In this document: positions 17,492 to 26,579 of the stretch, piece after piece
Layout of the letters: each line of letters starts with the position of its first letter
Position numbering within the stretch: the first letter of the stretch is position 1
Assembly (NCBI GenBank): GCA_028345955.1
Contig: JAOMEO010000003.1
Span: forward strand, 1-64,000
DNA length: 64,000 bases
Reading direction: 5' to 3'
Source of the DNA: Candidatus Thioglobus sp.
GTDB lineage: Bacteria > Pseudomonadota > Gammaproteobacteria > PS1 > Pseudothioglobaceae
Notes under the pieces: generated by a model
Databases searched by the model: none
What the model saw: only the letters and a program-made list of their open reading frames with translations
What the model was told of the DNA's origin: nothing
Translations under genes and position numbers: made by a program

Positions 17492-18061
17492 ATGTTGACT
17501 AAGCCAGAAAAAAGAGACTTAAAACATAACAGAACAATCAAGGGTAAGGGTTATAAAAGAGAGGATGGATTATGGGATATCGAGGTATTTCTATTAGACA
17601 CTAAGACTTTTTCATTTAAAAATATGCATAGAAGTTATATTAGTGCAGGAGAGCCGTTGCATGATATGGCTATTAGACTAACGCTCGATGATGACAGAAA
17701 GATTATTGATATAGAGGCTGTTATTGGCTCAGGCCCTTATAACGTATGTCCTCAAGCAGTAATAAATTGTGAAAAATTAAAAGGGGAATTTGTAGTATCA
17801 GGCTTTAATAAGAAGGTTTTAAAAATATTAGGTTCAGAAAAAGGTTGCCGACATATCACAGATCTATTGGCTCATGCTGCTACGATAGCTTATCAAACTC
17901 TTTGGAAAGAAAACACAGCAGAGGATAGGAAGAAAATTTCTTTGGAAGAGGCTAAATCTATTGGGGAAAAATTTGGAAATTCTTGTTATGCATTAAAAAA
18001 GGATGGAGAAGTTTATAATCAATATAAAGAAATATTGATAAATAAAGTTAAGGAGAGTTAA
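17492..18061 (+). CDS. DUF2889 protein
   Basis: The 189-residue protein matches the DUF2889 family by eye: an opening with YKREDGLWDIEVFLLDTKTFSF, then PLHDMAIRLTLDDDRKIIDIEAV, a YNVCPQA motif, and GCRHITDLLAHAATIAYQTL at the C-terminal half. No signal peptide or membrane segment is visible. Family function is unknown. It sits inside a fatty-acid degradation operon, 11 bases after the nitronate monooxygenase-like gene and 18 before fadD, with an AAGGGA ribosome binding site. A role in acyl-CoA metabolism is inferred from context only. Confidence 0.8.
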   Translation: MLTKPEKRDLKHNRTIKGKGYKREDGLWDIEVFLLDTKTFSFKNMHRSYISAGEPLHDMAIRLTLDDDRKIIDIEAVIGSGPYNVCPQAVINCEKLKGEFVVSGFNKKVLKILGSEKGCRHITDLLAHAATIAYQTLWKENTAEDRKKISLEEAKSIGEKFGNSCYALKKDGEVYNQYKEILINKVKES

Positions 18062-18079
18062 TTTCAACCGAGAGGATAT

Positions 18080-19729
18080 ATGGAAAACAACATACCAAAA
18101 CATATCGAAGATACTGACTTTTTTAAAGAGAATGCAAATCTAGTAGATTTTTTTAACAACTCTTGCAATAAGCATAGAGATAAAATAGCTTTTGAAAGTT
18201 TTGATGTTGGGATGTCTTTTGATGTGCTTTCTGTGAAAGTTAATTCCTTTGCCTCATGGCTCAGTCAAAATTTCAAGCCTGGAGACAGAATTGCCGTTAT
18301 GATGCCAAATATGTTGGCTTATCCAGTCATCGTTTATGGTGCATTGATGGCTGGCGTTATAGTTGTCAATATAAACCCTCTATACACTCCAAGAGAGTTG
18401 GAGCATGTATTAAGAGACAGTGAAGCAAAGTTACTACTAGTTTTTGAAGGTGTTGCTCACGTTGTTGAAAAATCAGACCTTGCTAGTGTAGATAAAGTTG
18501 TCATCACTACCGTTGGAGACCTTCTTGGTTTTAAAGGAAAAATAATAAATTTTGTTGTCAGAAAGGTTAAAAAATTAGTACCAAAATTTAATATAAGTGG
18601 TACACAAGCATTCACAGAAGTTTTAAATGAAGGTGCAAAAATGGATTTTACTGGTGTTGATATATCGATAAATGACACCGCATTTTTGCAATATACTGGC
18701 GGTACAACTGGAGTGTCTAAAGGGGCAGTACTAACACATCGAAATATTCTAGCAAACATTATTCAAGCTTTTTTTACTATCGATCCAAAAATGTATGAAA
18801 GCTCTGATAATGAGCAAAGAACTGCAATTTGTCCGCTTCCGCTTTATCACATTTTTGCCCTAACAGTGCACAACTTCATGTTGTTTCATATTGGTGGCAA
18901 AAGTGTTCTCGTGACTAACCCAAGGGATCTCAAAACTTTTATCTCGATTTTGAAAAAAAACAAGTTTCATATGATTTCTGGGGTCAACACGCTTTATGAA
19001 GCTCTATTAAACACTGACGGCTTTAAGGATTTAGATTTTAGTAATCTGATTATGTCATTAAGTGGTGGGATGGCGGCGTTAGATACAACCGCAAAAAGAT
19101 GGCATGAGGTGACAAATTCAATTGTTTGGCAAGCCTACGGTCTAACGGAAACTTCACCTCTAGTGAGTGTAAATGATTACAAACAAACAGAGTTTACTGG
19201 TTCCGTTGGTTTACCTGCTGCTTATACTGAAGTGGAAATTCGTGATGAAAATGACCAGGCAATTACTGAGCTTAATGAACCTGGAGAGTTATGTGTACGT
19301 GGTCCGCAGGTTATGAGTGGTTACTGGAAATCTGAAGACTCTGGGCTAGATGAGAACAACTGGTTTAAAACTGGAGATATTGCTAGAATGGATGAAACTG
19401 GTAATATTTTTATTGTTGATCGTAAAAAAGACATGATCCTAGTCTCTGGTTTTAATGTCTATCCTAACGAAGTTGAAGCAGTAGTCAATGAACACTCCGC
19501 TGTTCTTGAATGTGGTTGTGTTGGCGTGGAAGATGCAAAATCTCAAGAAAGTGTAAAAGTTTATATAGTTCTGCATGAAGGACAAAATGTTGTCGAAGAT
19601 GATATTATCACTTTTTGTCGTGATAAGTTAACTGCCTACAAGGTTCCAAAACACGTCGAATTTATTGATGAAATTCCAAAAACAAATGTTGGTAAGGTTT
19701 TAAGAAGGGAGCTCAAAGCTAGCTCTTAA
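18080..19729 (+). CDS. fadD: Long-chain acyl-CoA synthetase (FadD-like)
   Basis: The 549-residue enzyme has the AMP-forming ligase motifs: the P-loop-like TGGTTGVSKGAVLTHRN (~residues 213-229), YGLTETSP, NWFKTGDIA, and the FadD linker/FACS motif DRKKDMILVSGFNVYPNEVE; the catalytic Lys is near the C-terminus in TNVGKVLRRELK. It activates fatty acids to acyl-CoA with ATP. Length and motifs fit E. coli FadD (561). It ends the beta-oxidation operon and supplies substrate for FadE. A second, different ligase lies in the downstream liv cluster. Confidence 0.9.
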   Translation: MENNIPKHIEDTDFFKENANLVDFFNNSCNKHRDKIAFESFDVGMSFDVLSVKVNSFASWLSQNFKPGDRIAVMMPNMLAYPVIVYGALMAGVIVVNINPLYTPRELEHVLRDSEAKLLLVFEGVAHVVEKSDLASVDKVVITTVGDLLGFKGKIINFVVRKVKKLVPKFNISGTQAFTEVLNEGAKMDFTGVDISINDTAFLQYTGGTTGVSKGAVLTHRNILANIIQAFFTIDPKMYESSDNEQRTAICPLPLYHIFALTVHNFMLFHIGGKSVLVTNPRDLKTFISILKKNKFHMISGVNTLYEALLNTDGFKDLDFSNLIMSLSGGMAALDTTAKRWHEVTNSIVWQAYGLTETSPLVSVNDYKQTEFTGSVGLPAAYTEVEIRDENDQAITELNEPGELCVRGPQVMSGYWKSEDSGLDENNWFKTGDIARMDETGNIFIVDRKKDMILVSGFNVYPNEVEAVVNEHSAVLECGCVGVEDAKSQESVKVYIVLHEGQNVVEDDIITFCRDKLTAYKVPKHVEFIDEIPKTNVGKVLRRELKASS

Positions 19730-19764
19730 CTTTATATTGCTCCGCCCCTTAAAAGTCTAAATAA

Positions 19765-19779
19765 TAACCTATAAGGTTA
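19765..19779. repeat. Short inverted repeat between fadD and livH
   Basis: TAACCT and AGGTTA form a perfect six-base inverted repeat around ATA at 19765-19779. No T-run follows, so it is not an obvious terminator; it might be an operator or chance. The rest of 19730-19924 holds only a 30-codon ORF (19840-19932) that I do not trust. Confidence 0.25.
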
Positions 19780-19924
19780 CTTGTCAGAGAGTGAAGCCAT
19801 GTATTATTTGAGGCAGAAAATAGCAGAACGAGATAAATAATGGAAGTAAAACTATCAACTGCAAAGCAAGTGAGCGAGATTGTGTGCTTTAAAAGAACTA
19901 AGTTATTGGCTATGACTAAAGTCA

Positions 19925-20791
19925 ATGAATGAGTTCTTGCAATTACTTATAGTTGGCATCAGTCAAGGCTGTATATATGGTTTGATGGCATTGGGCTTTG
20001 TGATGATATACAAGGCCACCGAAATGATTAATTTTGCTCAGGGCGATATGATGATGCTGGGCTCGTTTGTTGCCTGGACATTAATAATGGATTTGGGTAT
20101 TCCTTTCTGGCTCGGTGTTCCCGCCACACTGATTATCATGGCATCATTTGGCGCTCTTGTCGACATTCTGATAGTGCGTCGAGTGATTGGACAACCCCAG
20201 TTTGCCGTTATCATTCTTACCCTAGGGCTGGGCATCATCTTTCGTGCAGCTGCGGGAATGATCTGGGGGCAGGTGCCGCTGACTATTGATAGCCCCATTT
20301 CAGGCTCTAGCAGTTTTTATGGGATTGTGATAGGCAATGAGCGGCTGGTAATTATTGCTGTAACAGCAGTATTGATAGCAATTCTATGGGCATATTTTCG
20401 TTATTCTAAATGGGGCATTGCAATGAAGGCTGCGTCTCAAAACCAGCTTGCTGCGTACTATTCTGGTATTCCAGTGAGAGTTATCATCTCCGCTGTTTGG
20501 GCCGTTGCCGCTGCAATTTCAGCTCTGGCTGGTATTTTATTGGCCCCAATCACACTGATCGAGCCGATGAACGGCTTGCTGGGCATCAAGGCTTTTGCCG
20601 CTGCCGTAATAGGTGGCTTTGGCTCTATGCCCGGTGCTATTCTTGGGGGGCTTATTGTCGGTATTATAGAGCCCTTTGCAGCCGCATACGTTCCCGCAGT
20701 TAAGGGCAGCTTGATCTACGTTGTAATGTTGATAGTGCTGGCCTTACGACCACAGGGATTATTTGCTCAAATTCATAAAAAGAAGCTTTGA
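19925..20791 (+). CDS. livH: Branched-chain amino-acid-type ABC permease LivH
   Basis: The 288-residue membrane protein is a LivH-type permease: GISQGCIYGLMALGFVMIYKATEMINFAQGDMMMLGSF at the N-terminus and the EAA-like coupling region followed by GIKAFAAAVIGGFGSMPGAILGGLIVGIIE toward the C-terminus. About eight hydrophobic segments are visible. It would form the inner-membrane channel with LivM. The cluster ligase suggests that the imported compound may be a carboxylate that becomes a CoA thioester rather than an amino acid, but this is inference. G+C is higher than in the upstream fadD gene. Confidence 0.92.
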   Translation: MNEFLQLLIVGISQGCIYGLMALGFVMIYKATEMINFAQGDMMMLGSFVAWTLIMDLGIPFWLGVPATLIIMASFGALVDILIVRRVIGQPQFAVIILTLGLGIIFRAAAGMIWGQVPLTIDSPISGSSSFYGIVIGNERLVIIAVTAVLIAILWAYFRYSKWGIAMKAASQNQLAAYYSGIPVRVIISAVWAVAAAISALAGILLAPITLIEPMNGLLGIKAFAAAVIGGFGSMPGAILGGLIVGIIEPFAAAYVPAVKGSLIYVVMLIVLALRPQGLFAQIHKKKL

Positions 20792-20792
20792 T

Positions 20793-21869
20793 ATGAGAAT
20801 CCTGTTTAAAACTAATTATAAGCAAGACTTAAATCTAGCAAAACATGGTGGACACCGCTTTTGGTATGGTTTGCTGATTCTCGTTCTATTTGCAGCGCCA
20901 CTAATACTCGGTGGCTATTATATCGGTGAGGCAACGCGGATACTAATCTATGCCATGGCAGGTTTGGGTTTAATGGTGCTAACTGGCTTTACAGGCCAGG
21001 TCAGTCTCGGTCACGCGGCATTTTTGGCGATTGGTGCTTACACAAATGCCTGGTTTCTAGCCCAGGGGTTTTCCTCCTTTGTAGCGCTACCAATGGCCGC
21101 CCTGTTGAGCATGATAGGAGGTCTACTAGTCGCTATCCCTGCTGCACGGATGTCAGGCATATATTTGGCAATCGCAACCCTAGCCTTTGCTATTATTGTA
21201 GAGGACTTTGCTGGCCATCTTAACAGTATCACTGGCGGAAATCGAGGCATGATGGTCGATGTTCCAACACTGTTTGGCTATCAAATATGGGAGTCCTGGG
21301 AGCTGTACCTGTTTGTCTTAAGCATCTTGGTTGTTGCTACTCTTGCAGTGTTAAATATATTGCGCTCTCCACTGGGTCGCGCAATGATTGCGGTAAGAGA
21401 CTCCGAAGTTTCGTCCCAGGCATTGGGTGTGAACCCAATGAAAATTAAAGTTTTTGCCTTTACCGTGTCAGCCGCCATAACAGGTCTGGCAGGGGCGTTT
21501 TTGGCGCACTATATGTCTTTTCTGACACCACAAATATTCGGAATTTTATTGTCCATACAACTTCTATTGATGATCGTATTAGGAGGTCTTGGCACTGTCC
21601 ATGGCGTATTTTTCGGGGCTGTATTGATTGGCGTGCTAGAAACCGGCATATCGATTGCGAAAGATACCCTACCATCTTCAATTGGTGGCTTGCCAGGAAT
21701 AGAGCCGTTCGTTTTTGGGGTTATACTGATCAGCGTGATCGTATTCGAGCCAACCGGTATCTACGGCCGTTGGATCAAGATTCGAAGCTATATGGAATTC
21801 TTCCCTATATATAGACGCAAGAGTTTTAAGCGCCAGAGAACCTACCTGAAAACGGAGCGATTAAGATGA
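20793..21869 (+). CDS. livM: Branched-chain amino-acid-type ABC permease LivM
   Basis: The 358-residue protein is the second permease of a HAAT/Liv system, with LivM signatures MAGLGLMVLTGFTGQVSLGHAAFLAIGAY (about residues 50-78), RMSGIYLAIATLAFA and GGLGTVHGVFFGAVLIGVLE. ATG 20793 lies one base after the livH stop codon, so I prefer it to the upstream in-frame start at 20763, which overlaps livH by 29 bases. A basic cytoplasmic tail (RRKSFKRQR) ends the protein. The stop overlaps the livG ATG. Confidence 0.92.
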   Translation: MRILFKTNYKQDLNLAKHGGHRFWYGLLILVLFAAPLILGGYYIGEATRILIYAMAGLGLMVLTGFTGQVSLGHAAFLAIGAYTNAWFLAQGFSSFVALPMAALLSMIGGLLVAIPAARMSGIYLAIATLAFAIIVEDFAGHLNSITGGNRGMMVDVPTLFGYQIWESWELYLFVLSILVVATLAVLNILRSPLGRAMIAVRDSEVSSQALGVNPMKIKVFAFTVSAAITGLAGAFLAHYMSFLTPQIFGILLSIQLLLMIVLGGLGTVHGVFFGAVLIGVLETGISIAKDTLPSSIGGLPGIEPFVFGVILISVIVFEPTGIYGRWIKIRSYMEFFPIYRRKSFKRQRTYLKTERLR

Positions 21870-22630
21870 ACTTGCTAGAAATCGAGAACCTCTCCATCTC
21901 CTTTGGTGGCGTCAAAGCGGTCGACGATGTGAGTTTTGTTGTCGAAGAGGGTTCGGTGTATGCAATCATCGGACCAAACGGCGCAGGAAAATCTACCATC
22001 TTTAATTTATTGAGCCGCTTTTACGAACCTCTATCTGGGCAGCTGAATTTTGCCGGCAACGACCTATTGGAGCTTAGAGCCAAAGATATTGCACGCCTAG
22101 GTATCGCCAGAACGTTTCAAAATCTAGAGTTGTTCGAGCATGCTTCTGTTTTGCAAAATCTCTTGGTGGGCAGACATGTGCACAACAGTCAAAGCTGGTG
22201 GCGTCAAGTATTATTCACCAGTAGTGTCATAGAGGCGGAACTGGAACATCGAAGAAAAGTGGAGGAAGTAATCGATTTTCTGGAGCTGGCCCATTATCGA
22301 AACCAAATGATCTCGGGTCTGCCCTATGGCGTGCGAAAGAAGATTGAGTTGGCAAGAGCGCTTTGCATTGAACCTAAACTCTTGTTGCTAGACGAGCCCT
22401 CATCTGGGCTCAACCCCGAGGAGACAGAGGAAATGGGATTTTGGATCGAGGATATCAGGCGAGATTTAAACATGACCGTCGTTTTAATTGAACATGACAT
22501 GTCTCTAGTGGCGGAGGTCTCAGATCGAGTGCTGGCAATTGTTGACGGTAAGGTTGTCACCGAAGGAGACCATACTTTTGTACAGAGCCATCCTGAGGTC
22601 GTTTCCGCCTATCTGGGAGATGTGCAATGA
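21866..22630 (+). CDS. livG: Liv-type ABC transporter ATPase LivG
   Basis: The 254-residue ATPase has Walker A GPNGAGKSTIFNLL (~residues 33-46), the LivG-type signature region SGLPYGVRKKIELARAL, Walker B LLLLDEPSSGLNPEE, and a switch His in VLIEHDMSLV. It powers the LivHM permease together with LivF. Four-base ATGA overlaps connect it to livM and to livF, so all are one transcript. Confidence 0.94.
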   Translation: MNLLEIENLSISFGGVKAVDDVSFVVEEGSVYAIIGPNGAGKSTIFNLLSRFYEPLSGQLNFAGNDLLELRAKDIARLGIARTFQNLELFEHASVLQNLLVGRHVHNSQSWWRQVLFTSSVIEAELEHRRKVEEVIDFLELAHYRNQMISGLPYGVRKKIELARALCIEPKLLLLDEPSSGLNPEETEEMGFWIEDIRRDLNMTVVLIEHDMSLVAEVSDRVLAIVDGKVVTEGDHTFVQSHPEVVSAYLGDVQ

Positions 22631-23403
22631 GCGAATCTCCATTGTTGAAAGTGCGCAATATAGAAACGTTCTATGGTCCTGTAATAGCGATCCGTGGAAT
22701 AAGCCTCGATGTTCACAAGGGGCAAGTCGTTAGTATTTTGGGAGGAAATGGTGCCGGAAAAACCACAATCCTGAAAACTATTTGTGGCGCGCTGGAGCCG
22801 CAAAAAGGTACGGTGGTATTTTCCGGCCAAGACATTACCGCCTGGCAGCCGGACAAGACCGCCAAGCAAGGTATGGGCCACGTACCTGAAGGCAGAGAGG
22901 TGTTTCCTTTTCTAACTGTCAAGGAAAACCTGGAAATGGGGGCCTACAACCGCAAAGAGAAAAACGACATCGATGCTGATTTAGAGATGGTTTTCCATTA
23001 TTTTCCAGATTTAAAGAACAAGATCAATTTACAGGCCGTTCTTCTATCTGGGGGTCAGCAGCAAATGCTGGCCATGGGAAGGGCGTTAATGATGCGACCA
23101 GAAATTTTACTTTTGGATGAGCCGTCCCTTGGCCTTTCACCATTGCTTGTTAGTGAAATTTTTGACATTATCTACCGCCTCAACACCGAACAAGGCGTCA
23201 CCATGCTTCTGGTGGAACAAAATGCACATATGGCCTTGAAGGTGTCGCACGCTGGCTACGTGATCGAAGTGGGACGGATTGTTTTTGACGGAGACCGTGA
23301 CGCCCTGTTAAACAACCCTGACATTCAAGAGTTCTATTTAGGGAAAAAGCGAGCCATAGGTCGGGAAAAGCGCCGCTGGAAAATGCGCAAGACCTGGAGA
23401 TAG
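22627..23403 (+). CDS. livF: Liv-type ABC transporter ATPase LivF
   Basis: The 258-residue ATPase has Walker A GGNGAGKTTILKTI, the LivF-type VPEGREVFPFLTVKENLEMGAY, signature LLSGGQQQMLAMGRALM and Walker B ILLLDEPSLGLSP. Its C-terminus is basic (KKRAIGREKRRWKMRKTWR), about 20 residues longer than in E. coli LivF. It overlaps livG by four bases and precedes the ligase gene by three. Confidence 0.94.
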   Translation: MSESPLLKVRNIETFYGPVIAIRGISLDVHKGQVVSILGGNGAGKTTILKTICGALEPQKGTVVFSGQDITAWQPDKTAKQGMGHVPEGREVFPFLTVKENLEMGAYNRKEKNDIDADLEMVFHYFPDLKNKINLQAVLLSGGQQQMLAMGRALMMRPEILLLDEPSLGLSPLLVSEIFDIIYRLNTEQGVTMLLVEQNAHMALKVSHAGYVIEVGRIVFDGDRDALLNNPDIQEFYLGKKRAIGREKRRWKMRKTWR

Positions 23404-23406
23404 AGA

Positions 23407-25233
23407 ATGAGCACTGAAGAAATCATCAGCCTAGACAATCAAACCTCAATTCCGGCATTGTTCCGCTTTAGGGCGCAAACGCTCAAGAACAAAGTCTCCA
23501 TGCGTGAGAAGCATTTCGGCATCTGGCGGACGTTTTCCTGGAATCAGTATTATTCGAATAGCGCCCGCATAGGTAAGGCTATGATAGCGCTGGGGCTGAA
23601 ATCTGGCCAAACCGTTTCCATACTCGCCGACCCATGTAAAGAGTGGCTGTTTTTCGACCTCGCCGCCCAGTGTATTGGCTGTGTTTCCTGTGGCATCTAT
23701 ACGACAGATTCAGCTCCTCAAATTCTTCATATATGTAAAGACAGCGATACGACGCTACTGATGGTTGAGAACGAAGAGCAGCTTGACAAGTATCTGGCAG
23801 TGGAAGAGCAGCTACCAAATATCCATACGGTGGTTGTTCTAGATTCCACTGGACTTGCCGATCTGGACCACCCAAAAGTAGTCATGCTGGAGCAATTCTA
23901 TCGATTGGGCGATGAGGACACCGAGGATCTCGAGTCAGAATGGAATAGGCGAATTGATAGCTCAGAACCCAACGATACAGCGATTTTAGTTTATACCTCA
24001 GGCACGACTGGCGCTCCAAAAGGGGCGATGATCAGCAATAGAAATCTTATTTTCATAGCGCAGGCCTTTCATGAGTTTTACCCAATCACGGCAGAAGATG
24101 AATCGGTTGTTTACCTGCCGCTGTGTCACATTACTGAACGACTTCTATCGGTATTTTTACCTTTGGCACGCTGTTCAACAGTTAACTTCATTGAAGGACA
24201 AGACACCGCATTCGAAAATATTACCGAAGTTTCACCAACCTACTTCCTGGGTGTGCCCAGAATCTGGGAAAAAATGTATTCATCCATCACATTGCGCATG
24301 AAAGATGCAACATGGTTTGGCAGAAAAGCCCTGCAAATCGCCATATCCGCTGGCTCCAGAGCTGCTGATTTTGAAGACAAGGGCTTGCCTGTTCCGGCGC
24401 ATGTCCGCCTGATGCACAGAGCTGCAGATCTTCTTGTTCTTAACAACATTAAAGTTCTTTTGGGCTTGGACCGTGTCCGAATTGGCCTAACTGGCGCTGC
24501 GCCTATATCACCGGACTTGATCGAGTGGTTTCGCGCTTTGGGTGTACCCTTGTACGAGGCGTTTGGTCAAACTGAAAATGTGGCGTTTGCATGCGGCAAT
24601 TATCGGGGCCAGGTTCGCCTGGGCACAGTTGGCAAGCCGCCGCCAGGCGTTGAGCTTAAAACCGCCGAAGATGGCGAACTGATGATCAGGGGGCCTTTGG
24701 TGTTCAAGGGGTATTATAAGCAAGCACTTAAAACCGCTGAGACAATCGTTGATGGCTGGCTGTATACAGGTGACATAGCAGAGATCGATGCCGATGGATT
24801 CGTCAAGATTGTGGACAGGAAGAAGGACATTATTATCACCTCCGGTGGGAAGAATATCAGCCCCTCGGAGATTGAAAATCAGCTGAAATTCTCACCCTAT
24901 GTGACTGATGCAGTGGTGATTGGCGATAGGCGTAAATACCTGACCTGTTTGGTGATGATCGACAATGAGACAGTGAGCCAGTTTGCCCAGGAAAACAATG
25001 TTCCGTTCTCTGATTTTAAAAGTTTGTGTGCAACAGCAGAGGTGCAGTCGCTCGTTAAAAGTGAAATTGAACGAATCAATCTATCTTTGGCACAAGCTGA
25101 AACTCTCAAGAAATTTAGACTAATCGACAAACAGCTGACAGTTGAAGATGACGAATTGACAGCTAGCATGAAGTTAAAACGCAACATTGTGAATGAAAAG
25201 TATGCTGGTTTGATTGATCAGATGTACTCTTAA
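23407..25233 (+). CDS. AMP-forming acyl-CoA ligase in a liv cluster
   Basis: The 608-residue enzyme is a long-chain-type acyl-CoA synthetase: P-loop YTSGTTGAPKGAMISNRN (~residues 196-213), FGQTENVAFACGNY in the adenylate-binding region, WLYTGDIAEIDADGF, and DRKKDIIITSGGKNISPSEIE. It belongs to the ~600-residue group (FadD15/ACSL-like), distinct from the 549-residue FadD upstream. It lies three bases after livF and before the binding-protein gene livK, so it is embedded in the transporter operon. The natural reading is that it activates the carboxylate brought in by the transporter, trapping it as CoA thioester. The substrate cannot be told from sequence. Confidence 0.88.
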   Translation: MSTEEIISLDNQTSIPALFRFRAQTLKNKVSMREKHFGIWRTFSWNQYYSNSARIGKAMIALGLKSGQTVSILADPCKEWLFFDLAAQCIGCVSCGIYTTDSAPQILHICKDSDTTLLMVENEEQLDKYLAVEEQLPNIHTVVVLDSTGLADLDHPKVVMLEQFYRLGDEDTEDLESEWNRRIDSSEPNDTAILVYTSGTTGAPKGAMISNRNLIFIAQAFHEFYPITAEDESVVYLPLCHITERLLSVFLPLARCSTVNFIEGQDTAFENITEVSPTYFLGVPRIWEKMYSSITLRMKDATWFGRKALQIAISAGSRAADFEDKGLPVPAHVRLMHRAADLLVLNNIKVLLGLDRVRIGLTGAAPISPDLIEWFRALGVPLYEAFGQTENVAFACGNYRGQVRLGTVGKPPPGVELKTAEDGELMIRGPLVFKGYYKQALKTAETIVDGWLYTGDIAEIDADGFVKIVDRKKDIIITSGGKNISPSEIENQLKFSPYVTDAVVIGDRRKYLTCLVMIDNETVSQFAQENNVPFSDFKSLCATAEVQSLVKSEIERINLSLAQAETLKKFRLIDKQLTVEDDELTASMKLKRNIVNEKYAGLIDQMYS

Positions 25234-25333
25234 ATAGAGCAGAGTATTTTGTATATTTGTGCAAGTAGCAAGAAGCAGGTATATTGATACCAAAAAGGTG
25301 TAATTAATAATAATCAATAAAAGGGTAAAAACT

Positions 25334-26491
25334 ATGAAAAAACTAAACAATATCACGGCAGGATTAGTCTGCCTAGCCTTGAGCGCTGGAGTGATGGCTC
25401 AAGGAGTAACCGACGATGAAGTTGTTCTTGGAACGTCAACCGCACTGAGTGGCCCTGCGGCGCTTTGGGGTGTTGCAGCAAGCCGGGCAGCACAGATCCG
25501 TTTTGACATGGCAAATGAAGACGGTGGTGTGCATGGGAGACAGATACGTGTTGTCCTCGAGGATCACCAATATCAGGTTCCAATCCACGTCAAGGCGATG
25601 AACAAATTGATGAACCTTGATAAAGTGTTCGCTACATTTAACGTACTCGGCACGCCAATGAATCTAGCGACAGCCGAAACCCAGTTCGCCAACAACGTGC
25701 CTATGCTTTTCCCAATGACTACCGCAAAATCGGTGCAGGAACCTGAGCACGATCTTAAGATCACCTTTGGCTCAAGTTATTACAATCAAATCAGATTTGC
25801 AGTTGGTCATTTTCTTGCAACAGGAAAGACATCAGCATGTGTGATGTATCAAGACACTGCCTATGGAACTGAAGTGCTCGAAGCCGTAACAGATGAAGTG
25901 GCAGAACACAGTGGTGTGAGTTTGGTTTCTAGTTTTGCCCATAAGCCAACTGATACCGAATTCGTTGGTGCAATGGTAGGCTTTAAAGGCGCAGGCTGCG
26001 ACCTGATCGTGTTCGGTACAATTATTCGTGATACGATTACAGGCTATGCTACTGCTCGCAAACTAGGTATTACCGCGGATGTGGTTGTTACACAAGCCGG
26101 CTTTGACACCATGGTTGCAGGTTTCCCAGGCGGCATAACAGAAGGATTGTACGCTGCAAGTGTGGGTGAGGCTGTCTACTGTGATAGTGCTCCCGCAAGC
26201 GCTCAAGCATTTTGTGATGCCTATAAAGCGCAGCACGGCACTGATCCAGGTATTTCGGGGCAATTGGGCTACACTGCCGCTGATTTAGTAGTGGCTGGAC
26301 TTGAGAATGCTGGTGCTGACTTAACTGTCGATTCATTAATGGATGGACTAGAGGCAATTAGCGGCCATCAAGATACTTTTGGCAGAATAGGCTGGAGCTA
26401 TGGTGCTGATGACCATAGAGGGACGCAAGTGGTTGTCTTGAGTCAAGTTCAGAGTGGCAAGTGGGTTTCATTAGGTCAAGCAACTTTATAA
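25334..26491 (+). CDS. livK: Periplasmic binding protein of the Liv-type transporter
   Basis: The 385-residue protein begins with a signal peptide (MKKLNNITAGLVCLALSAGVMAQ, cut near residue 22) and then a type-I periplasmic binding fold starting VTDDEVVLGTSTALSGPAALWGVAASRAAQIRFD, as in Peripla_BP_6/LivK proteins. It would deliver the ligand to LivHM. It is the last gene of the GC-richer block, about 100 bases after the ligase, and a strong terminator follows. The ligand is unknown; LivK relatives bind branched-chain amino acids, amides, urea or aromatic and other carboxylates. Confidence 0.9.
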   Translation: MKKLNNITAGLVCLALSAGVMAQGVTDDEVVLGTSTALSGPAALWGVAASRAAQIRFDMANEDGGVHGRQIRVVLEDHQYQVPIHVKAMNKLMNLDKVFATFNVLGTPMNLATAETQFANNVPMLFPMTTAKSVQEPEHDLKITFGSSYYNQIRFAVGHFLATGKTSACVMYQDTAYGTEVLEAVTDEVAEHSGVSLVSSFAHKPTDTEFVGAMVGFKGAGCDLIVFGTIIRDTITGYATARKLGITADVVVTQAGFDTMVAGFPGGITEGLYAASVGEAVYCDSAPASAQAFCDAYKAQHGTDPGISGQLGYTAADLVVAGLENAGADLTVDSLMDGLEAISGHQDTFGRIGWSYGADDHRGTQVVVLSQVQSGKWVSLGQATL

Positions 26492-26511
26492 TTATCTAGC
26501 TTTTAATGATA

Positions 26512-26534
26512 GCGGCGCCTTTGGGCGTCGTTTT
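26512..26534 (+). terminator. Rho-independent terminator after livK
   Basis: GCGGCGCC (26512-26519) pairs with GGCGTCGT (26524-26531) with two G-U pairs around a TTTG loop, followed by TTTT. It ends the liv/ligase transcript. Confidence 0.8.
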
Positions 26535-26579
26535 CATATTGAAGGTTTGTGAGTAATTTTTTGATGGAGATGTAATAGA

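Larger units (their letters stand above)
19925..26534 (+). other. GC-richer transporter/ligase block
   Basis: From livH to the terminator after livK the codon use shifts to G/C-ending codons. For example, 33 of 60 bases are G or C at 22801-22860, against 14 of 60 at 18001-18060 just upstream. The neighbours on both sides are AT-rich. No integrase, tRNA or flanking direct repeat is visible, so acquisition by transfer is an inference from composition and from the self-contained operon. Confidence 0.55.

Noticed and set aside
19840-19932. 30-codon ORF (MEVKLSTAKQ...) running into livH
   Set aside because: It has no ribosome binding site, no recognisable domain, and ends inside the livH start; probably chance or a remnant.
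24071-24301. Plus-strand 76-codon ORF inside the second ligase
   Set aside because: It is out of frame within a conserved AMP-ligase gene and shows no independent features.
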